NCBI RefSeq assembly: GCF_000765215.1
Contig: NZ_JPJE01000037.1
Location: 1-42,468, forward strand
Reading direction: 5' to 3'
DNA: 42,468 nucleotides
Source of the DNA: Eubacterium sp. ER2
Lineage (GTDB): Bacteria; Bacillota; Clostridia; Lachnospirales; Lachnospiraceae
Shown here: piece after piece, positions 24,078 through 32,334 of the stretch
Layout: the number at the start of each line of letters is the position of its first letter
Numbering within the stretch: the stretch's first letter is position 1
Translations under genes and position numbers: made by a program
Notes under the pieces: model-generated
What the model saw: only the letters and a program-made list of their open reading frames with translations
What the model was told of the DNA's origin: nothing
Database searches by the model: none

Positions 24078-25124
24078 TCAATGCAGCCTTTTTTCCATAA
24101 TCTCGTATACAAGCACCGCCCCGTCGAAAACAGACATGCTCTGATGGGAGACCGTCTTATACCCGAGCTTCTCGTAAAAGCAGCAGGCCGGGAGAGAGGC
24201 ATCCAGCACTGCCCTGTCATGGTGCTTGCGGATTTCCTTTTCCAGTTCCCCCATGATCCAGGCGCCATATCCCTTTCCCTGGAACTCAGGCAGCACATAC
24301 ACTCTTGTAACGTGCTCCTCCTCCAGGCTCCCGGTTCCGATGATGCGCCCGTCCAATCGCAGCACCCACACCTTCCCCTCCAGTATATCCTGCGAAATCC
24401 TGTCCTTGCTGTGAAACATAGCGAAAAAATCTGCCACTGCCTGCGGATAATATTTGGGGTAAACTGTCCGCACTGTCTTCTGCACCAGTTCCGAAATTTC
24501 CCTGGCGCTGGTCTTCCCCGCCTTCACAAACGAAACGGTCGGCTCATATGCAGGGCTGCCCAGCGATTTCTGAACACTCTCTATCCTCTCCCGAACCTTG
24601 CGCACTTCAACCTTCTTCCAAGCTTCCAGCAGAGGGATAAACTCTCTTTTCCCGCTGTTTCGGATCATTTCCAGCACATCAAACACCACCTGCCGGTTAA
24701 TATCCTTCATCCTGGTGATGACAGACTGTTCCCCCTCGCTCAGGGCACGGCAAAATTCTGCGTAAATCTCTTCCGCAAACGTCTTCTCCTCAATCCCCCA
24801 TCCTTTTTCGGAAAAAACAAGCATGGGAAGCCTTCCGCTGTACTCAATCCGCAGATAGTCCTCCTCCAGAGTCCAGTCCACTCTTCTGGATATTTCTTCC
24901 ATCGTCAGGCTGCGGTAATATCCGTATACAGGACACTCATCCAGGTGATGCTCCAGGATTTTCTTATCTTTGGAGCCCTTCAATATTTTCACCAGCATGC
25001 TTCGTCCTCCCACACCGATCAGCTCATCCGCCGCCCGCAGAATGGCCCGTATCTCCTCGTCCCTCAATTTTACAACATCTCCCGAGTCCAGGGATACCCC
25101 GACTCTCTGCCGTCTTCTTCCCAT
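24078..25124 (-). CDS. RQC-minor-1-like DNA-binding domain fused to GNAT acetyltransferase
   Basis: A 348-residue two-part protein. Residues 1-115 (MGRRRQRVGVSLDSG, AILRAADELIGVGGRSMLVKILKGS, VYGYYRSL, GRLPMLVFSEKGWGIE) match the stand-alone RecQ C-terminal (RQC) winged-helix family called RQC-minor-1, a DNA-binding module seen in Clostridia. The middle is a helical linker. Residues about 205-348 form a GNAT acetyltransferase: VYVLPEFQGKGYGAWIM is the acetyl-CoA-binding Q/RxxGxG/A motif, followed by ASLPACCFYEKLGYK. AGGAGGT precedes the ATG by five to six bases. It starts nine bases after the SWIM gene. The likely role is recruitment of an acetyltransferase to DNA or to a helicase complex; the acetyl acceptor is unknown. 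Confidence 0.78.
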   Translation of the reverse strand: MGRRRQRVGVSLDSGDVVKLRDEEIRAILRAADELIGVGGRSMLVKILKGSKDKKILEHHLDECPVYGYYRSLTMEEISRRVDWTLEEDYLRIEYSGRLPMLVFSEKGWGIEEKTFAEEIYAEFCRALSEGEQSVITRMKDINRQVVFDVLEMIRNSGKREFIPLLEAWKKVEVRKVRERIESVQKSLGSPAYEPTVSFVKAGKTSAREISELVQKTVRTVYPKYYPQAVADFFAMFHSKDRISQDILEGKVWVLRLDGRIIGTGSLEEEHVTRVYVLPEFQGKGYGAWIMGELEKEIRKHHDRAVLDASLPACCFYEKLGYKTVSHQSMSVFDGAVLVYEIMEKRLH

Positions 25125-25133
25125 AAAGACCTC

Positions 25134-26834
25134 CTAAAATCCAGCCCGTCCAAGCTCGTCCATCATGGCGGATCTTCGCCGGTACTTTTGTTTCCATTCG
25201 TCTGCAATCTTCCGGGCCATCTTCTCTCCGTCAGGATATCTCTTTATCTTCTTTAAATATACCACAAGCTCCTTATACATTTTCCTGTAGGATGTCCTTT
25301 CCGCCTGACTCTGCACATAGCGGATATACATATCCCTTACTCTCTCCGGGAAATGCTCCTTCAGCACTTTTTCATACTGGTCAAGCCGACTGATCCATCC
25401 TTCCCTCTCTATTTCCGCCAGAAGCCGCCCGTATAGTTTCTCATGCTCCAGCAGCATAAACTTCACAGGCTCTCTTCCCGACTGCTCCAGATATTTCTCC
25501 CGGTATCCGTTCCATTCCTGTTCAGTACATATTTTTTTTAGTCTCATAAGACGTTCCAGGTCGCTCTGTCCACAGTGAAATATATTCCAGAGGAGCTCCT
25601 TCCTGTAAGAAACCTGATCTCCCGTCCTTTCATAGATGTCGATCAGCTTCTGACTGTAATCTGACACCAGGCCGCACTTGTCCTTATCCAGCTCTTTGCT
25701 CTCTCTCAGCACCTCCGCAGCCTTATCATAGTCTCTATCCTGCTGGTACTCTCTGACTTCCTGCATGCGTATCCCGGAGAATTGTCGGTACTGGTCTCTG
25801 TACGTCCGTATGTCCTGCCTGGAATATCCCAGACGCTCCATAATGCTGATCCGGCGCAGGACTGCCTCCTCACACTGATATCCGGCATACCAGTCCTTGT
25901 CCACGCTCTGCTCCAGCTCCCTGATCTGTCCATCCAGATCCCGCAGCTGTTCGTGGAGCAACTCCTCATTGCCAAACTCACTTATCATGAACTCTTCCAT
26001 GACATCCTGCAGGTAGTCCAGGACATACCATTTCCGATGCTCCTGAAACCACCGGATCATTTCTTCCTCTTCCCTCTCATCTGACGCATCCAATATCCGG
26101 CGCCACATCTCATAGCACGCGCCTGCCACCTCCATCGTCCCACCATCAGAATCGTCCATATCCCTGGTCCCAATTTCGTGGAAGACATGGTTGGTCAGTT
26201 CAAATGCCTCCTTCAGACAATTTCTCCCGATCAGCTCAGGCACGTGCTCGTATAGGACATCCTGTAATTCACATGCATAATCATAGGCTTCCTCATAGTC
26301 CACAAAGCCGCTCTGGTCAGAGTGTCGCCATCCGATCTCATCCACCTCTTTTTCCAGACGCACAAGCATCATCGGATCCCTGGGTCCGTATTTTGTCAGG
26401 AGAGTATTGCAAAAAGATGTATCCTGACGCGCCAGGGATATGACAATACCCCGAAGCTCCTCCTCAGGAATAGACGCTACGATTTCCTGTATCTGATCCT
26501 CTTTTTTATTTTTGCTTTTCTTTACTTTATCAGCCTGGGCACTCTTGCCGCGGTTTCCGGAGGCGAAGACTTCTACATCTTCCTCCTCCACCGCGTAGAG
26601 CACTGCCGCCATATGCTTGCAGTAATTGCCGTCGTCCGCATAGGGGCAGTCACAGTACATTTCTGCAATCTCATCCCCATCCAACTCAATCTCCACCTCA
26701 TAGTCCTCTGTTCCCGACACAGTGGCCCTATAGCCTGTAGGCGTTGTGGTGAAAGACTGTACCGCACCGTCCTTATAATAGTTCCAGCCCCGCTCCAGGA
26801 TGCGGGGAAGAAAATATTCCTGCCAGTTTTTCAT
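25134..26834 (-). CDS. SWIM zinc-finger family protein
   Basis: A 566-residue soluble protein. Residues 1-80 form the SWIM domain: after a SWI-type beta region (GWNYYKDGAVQSFTT, GTEDYEVEIELDGDEI) comes CDCPYADDGNYCKHM, giving the CxCxnCxH zinc motif (C61, C63, C72, H74). The rest is helical, rich in Glu, Arg and Tyr. SWIM proteins bind DNA or proteins and bacterial ones often travel with SNF2 or other helicases, as here. It overlaps the AT-rich upstream gene by four bases (ATGA). Its exact role is unknown; the linkage to RQC-GNAT and MrfA genes suggests a part in DNA repair. Confidence 0.82.
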   Translation of the reverse strand: MKNWQEYFLPRILERGWNYYKDGAVQSFTTTPTGYRATVSGTEDYEVEIELDGDEIAEMYCDCPYADDGNYCKHMAAVLYAVEEEDVEVFASGNRGKSAQADKVKKSKNKKEDQIQEIVASIPEEELRGIVISLARQDTSFCNTLLTKYGPRDPMMLVRLEKEVDEIGWRHSDQSGFVDYEEAYDYACELQDVLYEHVPELIGRNCLKEAFELTNHVFHEIGTRDMDDSDGGTMEVAGACYEMWRRILDASDEREEEEMIRWFQEHRKWYVLDYLQDVMEEFMISEFGNEELLHEQLRDLDGQIRELEQSVDKDWYAGYQCEEAVLRRISIMERLGYSRQDIRTYRDQYRQFSGIRMQEVREYQQDRDYDKAAEVLRESKELDKDKCGLVSDYSQKLIDIYERTGDQVSYRKELLWNIFHCGQSDLERLMRLKKICTEQEWNGYREKYLEQSGREPVKFMLLEHEKLYGRLLAEIEREGWISRLDQYEKVLKEHFPERVRDMYIRYVQSQAERTSYRKMYKELVVYLKKIKRYPDGEKMARKIADEWKQKYRRRSAMMDELGRAGF

Positions 26835-27157
26835 TGGTGTTCTCCATTTAATATTTGCCCTTCATCTTTAACATATATATCAACTTTTTTTAGCGCTGTT
26901 GCCAGTACTGTCAGTAAATTCTCTATAGCTTCATAATAGAATTCCAAATCCGAAATTTTCATATCATACAAATGGCCTTCCCCATTTTCATTCCCCCATA
27001 TCACATCTCTACTTTTCAGATAATCGATTTGTACACTCTTATCCGATGCAAATTCCAAAAAATTTTTAAATTGATAAAATCCGAAAAATTGTGTTGACCA
27101 CAAATTTGTAAAATCATATGTTACCTTGCTTTTTTCATTTTGTGCCTTTTCAAACAT
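26831..27157 (-). CDS. AT-rich small protein at the head of the repair-type operon
   Basis: A 108-residue soluble protein, begins MFEKAQNEKSKVTYDFTN. It is rich in aromatic residues (YDFTNLWSTQFFGFYQFKNF). The DNA is markedly richer in A and T than the GC-rich genes beside it, suggesting recent acquisition. I do not recognise the family. AAGGAGAG lies before the ATG, and the stop overlaps the SWIM start (ATGA), so it is co-translated with the operon. The promoter and operator-like inverted repeat lie directly upstream. It could be a regulator or partner of the operon, but nothing in the sequence proves this. Confidence 0.6.
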   Translation of the reverse strand: MFEKAQNEKSKVTYDFTNLWSTQFFGFYQFKNFLEFASDKSVQIDYLKSRDVIWGNENGEGHLYDMKISDLEFYYEAIENLLTVLATALKKVDIYVKDEGQILNGEHQ

Positions 27158-27182
27158 TTACTCTCCTTATCTCTTTATCCAG

Positions 27183-27210
27183 AATATAGTGTTTAATCAC
27201 TGTTAAACAC
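27183..27210 (-). promoter_or_regulatory. promoter with perfect inverted-repeat operator
   Basis: GTGTTTAA (27189-27196) and TTAAACAC (27203-27210) form a perfect inverted repeat around a 6-base spacer. Immediately downstream on the minus strand is a -10 box TATATT (27183-27188). The repeat covers the -35 region and the spacer, so a bound dimer would block RNA polymerase. The start codon of the first operon gene is only about 20 bases beyond the predicted start site. Confidence 0.6.
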
Positions 27211-27264
27211 GCAAACAAAATTAGTATGATCATTGTACCATTATTAAATTTAATTAACAAGAAA

Positions 27265-27305
27265 CTCACTTCCTGTTATCCACCCATATCATAACAGAAA
27301 GTGAG
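27265..27305 (-). terminator. terminator after the merR gene
   Basis: On the minus strand, CTCACTTTCTGTTAT pairs with ATAACAGGAAGTGAG (one G-U pair) across an 11-base loop. This is a 15-bp stem, followed by TTTCTTGTT. It lies about 75 bases after the MerR stop codon and separates it from the AT-rich gene. Confidence 0.65.
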
Positions 27306-27381
27306 TCCCATAAACCGGACTTAATTGTCCCTCCAGCCTTCTTTGATTGTAAGTCTTAACGCTATGATTATTTCTCTCCCT

Positions 27382-28185
27382 TTATTTCCTCCTCACCGGA
27401 AAATACACCTCCGTCTCCCAGTCCTCCGGGGAAAGTGTGTCAAACTGGGTCCTGAGATAGAGCTCAAAGGGCTCCCCCGCCATCTCATAGCCGTTCTCCA
27501 TGATCCAGGAGACCACCGCCCCGTAGGCCTCCGAGAGGGTGGAGTAGCTGCCCCTGTGGAGCGTCATGGCGCACAGGCAGGGCTCCATCACCTCATCCGC
27601 CTTGTCCTTCTCTTTTATTCCGATAAAGAGCTCAATATCCGAGGACTCCCGGTCAAACTCCTTGTCGTAGTACCTGGACCCGTTTATTCCGGTGGGGGTC
27701 ACCCGCTCCTTTGGCACCCGCTCAAAGAGGGGGCTGTAGTACTTCCCGAATTCATCCACGCTCATCATGGCCCGGTTTGTCAGCACGTTCATGGCCGGCG
27801 ATTCCTTCACTTCGATCCTGTAGCCTTTCTGGTATGTCATCATGTCACCTGTCCTTTCAAATACAGAAATATGTGTCTGGAGCTCGTTCAGGATGAGGGC
27901 CCTCTCCTGCTGCTCCCACTTGATCTTTTCTTTCTGCTGCCGCAGCATGGTCAAAATCTCTCTGTCCTCTGAAAGGGTGAGCAGCTTCTGTATCTCCTCC
28001 AGCGAAAACCCGTAGCGCTTCAGGCGCTGGATATAGTTCATGACATCGATCTGCTCCGCCTCATAGTAGCGGTACCCTGTCAGGGCGTCCACCTTTGCAG
28101 GTGCCAGGAGCCCGATCCTGTCATAGTGGTGCAGCGTCTTGACGCTCACCTGGCATATTCTTGAAAATTCACCAATCTGAAGCAT
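27382..28185 (-). CDS. MerR family regulator with GyrI-like effector domain
   Basis: A 267-residue transcription factor. The N-terminal winged helix-turn-helix (MLQIGEFSRICQVSVKTLHH) and YRYYEAEQIDVMNYIQRLK wing are typical of MerR. A coiled-coil dimerisation helix follows. Residues about 115-267 form a GyrI/SOUL-like drug-binding domain (begins after YQKGYRIEVKESPAM, ends LYLRTQFDTLSPEDWE). Such proteins activate drug-efflux genes by distorting a promoter with a 19-base spacer, and this gene is preceded by exactly such a promoter, so it is likely self-controlled. The ATG at 28185 has AAGGGGA seven bases upstream. No efflux gene lies next to it. The ligand is unknown. Confidence 0.9.
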   Translation of the reverse strand: MLQIGEFSRICQVSVKTLHHYDRIGLLAPAKVDALTGYRYYEAEQIDVMNYIQRLKRYGFSLEEIQKLLTLSEDREILTMLRQQKEKIKWEQQERALILNELQTHISVFERTGDMMTYQKGYRIEVKESPAMNVLTNRAMMSVDEFGKYYSPLFERVPKERVTPTGINGSRYYDKEFDRESSDIELFIGIKEKDKADEVMEPCLCAMTLHRGSYSTLSEAYGAVVSWIMENGYEMAGEPFELYLRTQFDTLSPEDWETEVYFPVRRK

Positions 28186-28229
28186 ATTCTCTTCCCCTTT
28201 CCGCAGCTTTGTGATCCGGATCTGATACC

Positions 28230-28260
28230 AGTGTAGGCCCTGCCCCAGGAGGAGGGTCAA
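28230..28260 (-). promoter_or_regulatory. MerR-type promoter with 19-bp spacer
   Basis: On the minus strand TTGACC and TACACT are 19 bases apart, the long spacing of MerR-activated promoters. The spacer contains a partial dyad with GACCCT on one side and AGGGCC on the other. It sits 45 bases before the merR start codon, so self-activation is likely. Confidence 0.7.
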
Positions 28261-28295
28261 TCCCTTTTTGCAAATTTCCTTTTATTTTTAGCAGA

Positions 28296-28898
28296 TCACA
28301 TCACAGCTCCCCGAAGCCGCCTCTCAAAGGCAGCTGCCAGCTCCCCCTCGTTCTCATATCCGCTCACCAGCAGGTAGCTCCTCTTCCCCTGCTTTTTATT
28401 GGGGTATTCCACCAGGCATCGCACCCGCAGGCCGTCTCCTGCAGGCCGTATCTTCTCTACAGACAGGATCTGGGTCTCCACACCTGTGAGGCTGGGGCTC
28501 TGGCGCAGATACCGTTCCAGGATGTGATTTTTCTTCATATTGGTCTTTGCCTTCTGCATCTGAAAGAGCATCTGGATAAACCCGGGCAGGCCCCTCTGGT
28601 ATCCCACAAATTTCCGGATATCCACTGCAAAGAGTCTTCCCTCATCGTCCTGGCAGAAGACCGTGCAGTATTGATGAACCTTCCTCCCGATCTGCCTTGC
28701 GAAAAACAGCGCCAGCGCCACTCCGATCAGGCAGGCTGCCATTGACACCTCCGCCACCGGCCAGTCCAATATCAGGGCCAGTACGACAATCCCGCAGGGC
28801 AGAGCGATGACGGCAGCCACCAGCCCCGCAAAAGCCAGCGTGATCTTTGCCGCAAAATGGTCCCTCTCCCCCGCCTGTTCTTCCATCCAAATCCTCAT
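28296..28898 (-). CDS. small membrane protein of unknown function
   Basis: A 200-residue protein with two adjacent membrane segments (about 20-45, and 51-67) after a short basic N-terminus, then a long soluble part containing a Lys-rich stretch (QMQKAKTNMKKNHILERY) and a C-terminal alpha/beta region ending in FERRLRGAVM. The arrangement suggests a membrane-anchored cytoplasmic domain. AAAGGAG lies eight bases before the ATG. It follows the ABC permease gene by about 84 bases. I do not recognise the family. Confidence 0.7.
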   Translation of the reverse strand: MRIWMEEQAGERDHFAAKITLAFAGLVAAVIALPCGIVVLALILDWPVAEVSMAACLIGVALALFFARQIGRKVHQYCTVFCQDDEGRLFAVDIRKFVGYQRGLPGFIQMLFQMQKAKTNMKKNHILERYLRQSPSLTGVETQILSVEKIRPAGDGLRVRCLVEYPNKKQGKRSYLLVSGYENEGELAAAFERRLRGAVM

Positions 28899-28982
28899 AT
28901 TCCGTACTCCTTTCTCTCCTGCCCGGCCTTCTCTCCACGCCCCAGCCCGAGGCCCACAGCCTGCTCGACTCCACGCCCCTAT

Positions 28983-31538
28983 TTACTCCACAGCCCGGAT
29001 CCGCTCCACGATGCTTCCGCCCCGCATCAGGGCCCGGCCGCAGGCCAGGGGCACCAGCACACAGATAAAGACCGCAAAGACGGCCATGCCGGCCACGGGC
29101 CAGAGGGGCACATAGAAATCTGCTCCCATATAATTCATGGACTGATAGATCACGTAGGTGACTCCAAGCCCCAGGGTTCCCACGAGAAGGAGGGAGCCTG
29201 CCGCCACCAGAAGCCCTTCCATGACCAGCATCCGCCTCATCTGCCGGTCCGTCATGCCGATGCTTTCCAGGGCCGCCAGCTCTCTCTTCCGGCTCTGGAT
29301 ATTGCCGATCACCGTGTTGATATAGTTGAGGATGCCTATAAAGGCCAGGACGGCCGCCACGCCGATGCCCACCTCCATCATGTTCCCCTGGGCGCTCTTG
29401 ACAGTTTCCGCCTCGCGGATCCTGGACGTATAGGAAAAGTCCTTTGCGTCCGGGCTCGCATCCATAAGGGAGAGGACCGCGCTCTCCGTCTCTTCGTCGT
29501 AGCTCTCCTTGTACTGCACCGCCGCCTTGGACACGTAGTACCTGTCTGTAAACTCCCGCACCGCCTGCTCGCTCACAATGACCACGGGCGGGCAGCCCAG
29601 CATGGGGCCGGTAAAATAGCTCTCATCCGTCAGGCCTGCGATCTCAAAGCTGCAGGTGTTTCCAAGGGCCTCCTCGTTCAGGACGGCGTCCGCCTCCCCG
29701 GCAAGGCCCTCCACCGGGTATTCCCCGCATGTCACCGTCTTTCCCATCACGTCCGCATCGGTGAGTTCCAGGCTGTTCCGGTACAGGACGCAGGTCTTGC
29801 CCGCCAGGAAATCCTCTCTGTCAATCTCCGCGTCCACAAAGTCCGTCAGATAGTCAAGATCCGACTCCGTGATGCCCACCAGGAAGGACCCAAAGTTTTC
29901 CGGGTGTTCCTTATACTCCTGCAGGTCATCCTCATAGGGGATATACATCCACATGTCATAGAACTCCCGCATCCACATGTCCGCGAAATCCGGCTCCCAT
30001 GGCACGGTAATCTGGGCCGCCAGCACCGGACTTACCCGGGACACCCCCTCCGTGTCCGACAGCCGCTCCAGGAAGTCCCCTCCCAGGATGTCCTTCCACT
30101 GCCGGTTGTCCGCCCTGGCCATGGTCTCATTGTCAATCTCCATGTCCTGATCCATGAAGTTGGAGACGTAGGTCCGGGGGCCCTGACTCTGTATCATGGT
30201 GACCAGGCACAGGAACACGGAAAAGCCGGCCGCCAGAGATAAAATGATGACCGCTGACTTTCGTTTGTCCTTTGTGAGCTGCTGCAGCGCCAGCCGCCAC
30301 AGAAGGCGGCCCTTCCCGGTTTTTCGCACGCTCTTCCCGCCGTACACCGGCCGGTAGCCCGCCGCCTCGATGGGGGAGACACAGACCGCCAGCTTCACCG
30401 GCTTGCGGCTGCCGATCCAGACCGTGGCTCCGGTCAGGAGGATGGTCAGAAGGAAGACCGCCGGGTGGAAGCTGATCTCTATGGGCCCCGCCTCCTTCGC
30501 CCTCACTCCGAGGAACCGGATGATGGAGGGGATGAGGAAGAAGGACACCCCTGTCCCGAAAAGCAGCCCCGCCGCTATGCCGGCACCGCCCACAAGGACG
30601 CTCTGGCGCCCCATCAGAGCGCGTATCTGCCGCCCTGTCATGCCGATGGTCTGGAGGAGTCCGTAGTACCGGACATTCCCTGCCACGGACAGGTACAGGA
30701 TGTTGTAGATCAGAAGGCAGGCGCACAGGCAGGTGACAAGGGCAATGCCCCCAAGCCCCAGGACAATGGGGATAGAGTACCCGGCCTCCACAGAGAAGAA
30801 AATATTCTGCTGCTTCTCCAGGTCCATGCTGTCGATGAAGGCCGTCTGCTCCTCCTGGGTCCAGAAATTCCTGTGAAAGGTCATGAAATAGCGGCCGGAA
30901 GCCACCTCCGACAGTTGGTAGCCGCACTGGTCATAGAAGGCCTTGGACACGTAGAACTCGTTCTGCGACCCGTAGCCCTCCCAGATGCCGGAGATTTTAA
31001 ACTCCCTCTCCATCTGGTTGCCCTGTCCGTCCTGCCAGAGGGCCCGGAAGGTGTCGCCTATGCCCAGCCCCATGTCCTCAAAGCCGCAGGTCTCAAGCGC
31101 CCCTTGCGTCAGCATGACCTCGTTTTCCTCCTGAGGATAGGAACCCTTCACCTGGGTCCTGGCAGGCGCCATGATATCGTTCCAGTACACATCGTCCGCC
31201 CAGATGCAGCCCACATTGACAGTATTGTCGTAATCCGTGGAGAGGACGGAGCCGGCCACGGCGGCAATGCCGATCCTGTCGATGTCCGGATTTTCCTCAC
31301 ATTTCTCCCTCTGCTCCTCTGTCATGCCGTACATGACCGCGTCAAAGTCCCCGCCTGCCAGGCGGATATTCTGGAGATGGTACATGTGGAACCAGGTGAT
31401 CCCCACAGTGAACACAGAAAAGAGCATAAAGGCCGACAGGGCCACGGCCAGGCCCATGATGACGGTCCTGCGCCGGCTGCTTGCAAGAGACCGTCTCGCC
31501 ATCCGGCGGATGACTCCCTGATTGTTGTTAGCCAGCAT
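28983..31538 (-). CDS. FtsX/MacB-type ABC transporter permease
   Basis: A protein of 851 residues with the duplicated FtsX arrangement: a first membrane segment near residue 30, a long extracytoplasmic domain (about 55-245), a cluster of three segments (about 250-385), a further segment near 430, a second large external domain, and three segments near the C-terminus (about 725-840). It partners the ATPase encoded just upstream; the two genes overlap slightly. Such permeases export or mechanically extract peptides, lipids or antibiotics. It does not have the ten-segment BceB layout. Segment positions are estimated by eye. The ATG at 31538 is preferred over a GTG nine bases earlier. Confidence 0.85.
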   Translation of the reverse strand: MLANNNQGVIRRMARRSLASSRRRTVIMGLAVALSAFMLFSVFTVGITWFHMYHLQNIRLAGGDFDAVMYGMTEEQREKCEENPDIDRIGIAAVAGSVLSTDYDNTVNVGCIWADDVYWNDIMAPARTQVKGSYPQEENEVMLTQGALETCGFEDMGLGIGDTFRALWQDGQGNQMEREFKISGIWEGYGSQNEFYVSKAFYDQCGYQLSEVASGRYFMTFHRNFWTQEEQTAFIDSMDLEKQQNIFFSVEAGYSIPIVLGLGGIALVTCLCACLLIYNILYLSVAGNVRYYGLLQTIGMTGRQIRALMGRQSVLVGGAGIAAGLLFGTGVSFFLIPSIIRFLGVRAKEAGPIEISFHPAVFLLTILLTGATVWIGSRKPVKLAVCVSPIEAAGYRPVYGGKSVRKTGKGRLLWRLALQQLTKDKRKSAVIILSLAAGFSVFLCLVTMIQSQGPRTYVSNFMDQDMEIDNETMARADNRQWKDILGGDFLERLSDTEGVSRVSPVLAAQITVPWEPDFADMWMREFYDMWMYIPYEDDLQEYKEHPENFGSFLVGITESDLDYLTDFVDAEIDREDFLAGKTCVLYRNSLELTDADVMGKTVTCGEYPVEGLAGEADAVLNEEALGNTCSFEIAGLTDESYFTGPMLGCPPVVIVSEQAVREFTDRYYVSKAAVQYKESYDEETESAVLSLMDASPDAKDFSYTSRIREAETVKSAQGNMMEVGIGVAAVLAFIGILNYINTVIGNIQSRKRELAALESIGMTDRQMRRMLVMEGLLVAAGSLLLVGTLGLGVTYVIYQSMNYMGADFYVPLWPVAGMAVFAVFICVLVPLACGRALMRGGSIVERIRAVE

Positions 31539-32220
31539 AGGTATCACCTGCCTTCACGATCCGTCCGTCCTCGATGTGCACGATGCGGTCCGCCATCTGG
31601 GCGATGTCGCTGTCGTGGGTGATGAGGATGATAGTCTGCTGAAACTGTTTCGCCGCCACCTTCAAAAGCCCCATCACGTCGTGGCTGGTGGCCGTGTCCA
31701 GGTTGCCTGTTGGCTCGTCTGCCAAAATGATGGCGGGCTTGCTGGCGATGGCCCGGGCAATGGCCACCCGCTGCTGCTGTCCCCCGGACAGGGTGCCGGG
31801 CAGGGCCTCCCGCTTTTCTTCCAGTGCCAGTAGGGACAGGATCTCATCCACAAACGCCCGGTCGATCCTGCGCCCGTCCAGCTCGATGGGCAGGACAATG
31901 TTCTCATACACGTTCAGGTCCGGCACCAGGTTGTAGCTCTGGAAGACAAAACCCACCTTCCTGCGCCGGAAGACGGCAAGCTGCTCCCGGCTCATGCCCG
32001 CAAGCCTCCGGCCGTCCACGTACACCTCCCCGGAGGTGGGCTCATCCAGCCCTCCGATCATGTGCAGAAGAGTGCTCTTGCCGCTTCCGGATTTTCCGAT
32101 AATGGCCACAAACTCCCGCTCTGCCGCGGCAAAGTCCACTCCGTCCAGGGCCTTCACCGTGTTCTTTCCAAGCTGATAGTATTTCTTTAAATTTTTCGTC
32201 TTTACGATCCAGTTATCCAC
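31528..32220 (-). CDS. ABC transporter ATP-binding protein (MacB/LolD type)
   Basis: A 230-residue nucleotide-binding subunit. Walker A is [11 protein letters not shown], the Q loop is [13 protein letters not shown], the signature [14 protein letters not shown], Walker [13 protein letters not shown], and the switch His in LITHDSD. This set matches the MacB/LolD subgroup that powers FtsX-type permeases. The start at GTG 32220 has AGGAGG seven bases upstream, better placed than the longer open frame. The gene follows the sensor kinase by about 115 bases, a gap that holds an inverted repeat likely to be the operator. It is in the same operon as the permease. Confidence 0.92.
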   Translation of the reverse strand: MDNWIVKTKNLKKYYQLGKNTVKALDGVDFAAAEREFVAIIGKSGSGKSTLLHMIGGLDEPTSGEVYVDGRRLAGMSREQLAVFRRRKVGFVFQSYNLVPDLNVYENIVLPIELDGRRIDRAFVDEILSLLALEEKREALPGTLSGGQQQRVAIARAIASKPAIILADEPTGNLDTATSHDVMGLLKVAAKQFQQTIILITHDSDIAQMADRIVHIEDGRIVKAGDTYAG

Positions 32221-32315
32221 TTTTACGCCTCCTTTTCTCGTCCGGCCATAGATCCCTCTGGCCATGGCTTTATTGTAAAGCGCAAAAGTCACAAACCAGT
32301 CTCAGTTCCGAATCA

Positions 32316-32329
32316 TCACAAAACTGTGA
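32316..32329. promoter_or_regulatory. TCACA-N4-TGTGA inverted repeat upstream of the ABC genes
   Basis: TCACAAAACTGTGA has 5-bp arms with a 4-base centre. It lies inside the kinase-to-ATPase gap, about 100 bases before the ATPase start. It fits the layout TNACA-N4-TGTNA described for BceR-type regulators of ABC transporters. A second TCACAAA half-site starts 27 bases away (32289). Binding by the neighbouring response regulator is inferred. Confidence 0.45.
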
Positions 32330-32334
32330 CCGCG

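Noticed and set aside
23145-25256. 703-codon plus-strand open frame
   Set aside because: It is antisense to the MrfA-like and RQC-GNAT genes and crosses the gap between them. It shows no domain and comes from GC-rich codon bias.
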